Shown here piece after piece: positions 6,307-7,073 of a DNA stretch of 7,073 bases (positions within the stretch are counted from its first letter, which is position 1; each line of letters starts with the position of its first letter). Location: assembly GCA_021785115.1 (NCBI GenBank), contig JAJYGO010000067.1, positions 1 through 7,073 on the forward strand, given 5' to 3'. A program made the position numbers and the translations under genes. Source of the DNA: Chloroflexota bacterium. Lineage in GTDB: Bacteria > Chloroflexota > Limnocylindria > Limnocylindrales > CSP1-4. The notes under the pieces were generated by a model. That model ran no database searches. It was not told where the DNA came from and saw only the letters and a program-made list of their open reading frames with translations.

Positions 6307-6341
6307 ACGGGATCTGTTACAGCGTAGACTTCAACCGTAGG
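6304..6341. promoter_or_regulatory. Inverted repeat CCTACGG-N24-CCGTAGG, candidate TetR operator
   Basis: CCTACGG at 6304-6310 and CCGTAGG at 6335-6341 are perfect reverse complements, 24 bp apart. The right arm abuts the tetR -10 box, and the left arm overlaps the ribosome site of the MerB-like gene. A third partial copy, CGTAG at 6323-6327, makes GTAGACT/GTAGGCT a direct repeat spaced 13 bp. Arms of 7 bp in an 83-bp spacer are unlikely by chance but not proof. The wide spacing is larger than a usual single TetR site, so the arms could belong to two sites. Confidence 0.45.
6314..6322. promoter_or_regulatory. CTGTTACAG palindrome, alternative operator core
   Basis: A perfect 4-1-4 palindrome near the middle of the divergent spacer, between the arms of the wider inverted repeat. 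TetR-family sites are often short palindromes of this kind. The symmetry does not extend beyond these 9 bases, so this is a weak candidate. Confidence 0.3.
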
Positions 6342-6342
6342 C

Positions 6343-6348
6343 TATGAT
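6343..6348 (+). promoter_or_regulatory. -10 box candidate for tetR
   Basis: TATGAT matches the sigma-70 -10 consensus at 5 of 6 positions and stands out in a GC-rich spacer, 29 nt before the tetR ATG. A matching -35 at 16-18 bp was not seen; TTACAG (6317-6322) is 20 bp away. The box directly adjoins the right arm of the inverted repeat, so a bound repressor would block it. Confidence 0.4.
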
Positions 6349-6377
6349 GCCACCATCGTCAAACGGCGAGGGAGATC

Positions 6378-7073
6378 ATGACAACCACCGTAGCTGCAAC
6401 CCGGCCCCGCCTCGACCGTCGCCAGATCCTGGTCGCCGCCCTCGCGCTCGTGGATCGCGAGGGTCTCGAGGCCCTGAGCCTGCGCCGGCTGGGGGGCGAG
6501 CTCGGGGTCGACCCGATGGCGATCTACCGTCACGTCGAGGGCAGGGACGGGCTCGAGGCGGGGCTCGCCGAGCTGCTCTGGGACGAGATCGCGCTACCCG
6601 AGGCCGGCGACACACCACGGGATGCCCTGCGGCGCCTGGCGTACTCGGTCCGCGATTTGTTCCGCCGGCACCCGGCGGCGGCGCCGCTGGTGCTACGTTC
6701 TGCGAACCTCCCGCGCACGGAGCTCGAGCTGTTTCGAGCCTATCTCGACAGGCTGACCGCCGGCGGACTGCCCGAGCCCGCCCGCGTGCTGAGGCCTCTT
6801 GTGGCCTACTCCCTGGGTAGCGGATACACCGAATCGACAATGCTGAGCGGACGCTGCGACCTCCGCGATTGGCCGACGGCGTCCGAACGCGACCGGCTCA
6901 TCGCCCTGGGCCAGACCCTCTCGCCGGGGACGCCCCCGGAGCTGACCGCCGCGGCCGTCGCCCTGATTGCGGATTGCAGCCCTGACCGCTGCTTCGAGGA
7001 CGGCCTGGCGCTCATGCTCGCAGGGCTCACCGCGAATGCCGCCGCGCCGATGCCGTTCGCCAATTCCCCGAAG
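6378..7073 (+). CDS. TetR-family transcriptional regulator, 3' end beyond the window
   Basis: The frame is open from the ATG at 6378 to the window edge (232 residues seen). An in-frame stop (TGA) at 6345 and no other start codon after it make this start certain; GAGGGAG precedes it. Residues 13-60 form the DNA-binding domain: RRQILVAALALVDREGLEAL, then the helix-turn-helix SLRRLGGELGVDPMAIYRHV (34-53), a classic TetR pattern. Residues from about 80 form the ligand-binding and dimer domain, close to the TetR_C group; the end FEDGLALMLAGL is typical of the last helix, so only a few residues are probably missing. The ligand domain has Cys160, Cys200 and Cys205 (CSPDRC). It is divergent from the exporter operon and probably represses it until an inducer, perhaps the exported compound, binds. 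Confidence 0.9.
   Translation, partial: MTTTVAATRPRLDRRQILVAALALVDREGLEALSLRRLGGELGVDPMAIYRHVEGRDGLEAGLAELLWDEIALPEAGDTPRDALRRLAYSVRDLFRRHPAAAPLVLRSANLPRTELELFRAYLDRLTAGGLPEPARVLRPLVAYSLGSGYTESTMLSGRCDLRDWPTASERDRLIALGQTLSPGTPPELTAAAVALIADCSPDRCFEDGLALMLAGLTANAAAPMPFANSPK

Larger units (their letters stand above)
6295..6377. promoter_or_regulatory. Shared promoter/operator region between the exporter operon and tetR
   Basis: This 83-bp spacer separates two divergent starts and must hold the promoters for both if they are locally transcribed. It contains the inverted repeat at 6304-6341, the CTGTTACAG palindrome at 6314-6322, a -10 box for tetR at 6343-6348, and the ribosome sites of both genes. 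TetR regulators commonly repress a divergent efflux operon and themselves from such spacers. No convincing -35/-10 pair was found for the minus-strand operon; TTGAAG (minus strand, 6334-6329) is the best -35 candidate, but its partner is poor. Confidence 0.6.

Noticed and set aside
1..7073. tRNA or rRNA genes, insertion sequences, CRISPR repeats
   Set aside because: None seen. The window is almost fully used by protein genes, and the longest non-coding stretch is the 83-bp divergent spacer.

Overview
The window is a densely coded, GC-rich piece of bacterial chromosome or a large mobile element. Third codon positions are almost all G or C, so most frames stay open and long antisense shadow frames are common. 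The protein style (tetR-regulated DrrA-type exporter, actinobacterial-looking flavoprotein with a CPYWAC redox motif) fits a high-GC soil or sediment lineage such as Actinomycetota or high-GC Chloroflexota. The sequence alone does not decide which.

Left part (1-2466, plus strand): the 3' end of a mercury-detoxification operon. It holds the C-terminal domain of mercuric reductase (merA, ending SCCAE), then a second FAD/NAD(P) disulfide-reductase-type flavoprotein, then a complete organomercurial lyase (merB). The genes are 5 bp apart or overlap by ATGA, so they are probably one transcript. MerB would cleave C-Hg bonds and MerA would reduce the released Hg(II) to Hg(0). The regulator and any uptake genes must lie to the left of the window.

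Right part (2508-6294, minus strand): a compact five-gene operon that converges on merB. In transcription order it encodes a diverged MerB-family protein, a DrrA-type ABC ATPase, two paralogous ABC-2 permeases and a YhbS-like GNAT acetyltransferase. Junctions are TAATG, 14 bp, 10 bp and ATGA. A tetR-family gene (6378 to the window end, incomplete) is divergent from it across an 83-bp spacer. The spacer carries a perfect 7-bp inverted repeat, a CTGTTACAG palindrome and a good -10 box, and is the likely shared operator/promoter.

The most interesting point is the right-hand operon. A second, highly diverged MerB-fold protein keeps the equivalents of the catalytic Cys-x-x-Asp and the second catalytic Cys. 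It is the first gene of a TetR-controlled efflux operon, next to but convergent with a normal merA/merB operon. It may belong to an organometal or other xenobiotic cleavage-and-export system. Its substrate cannot be read from the sequence.
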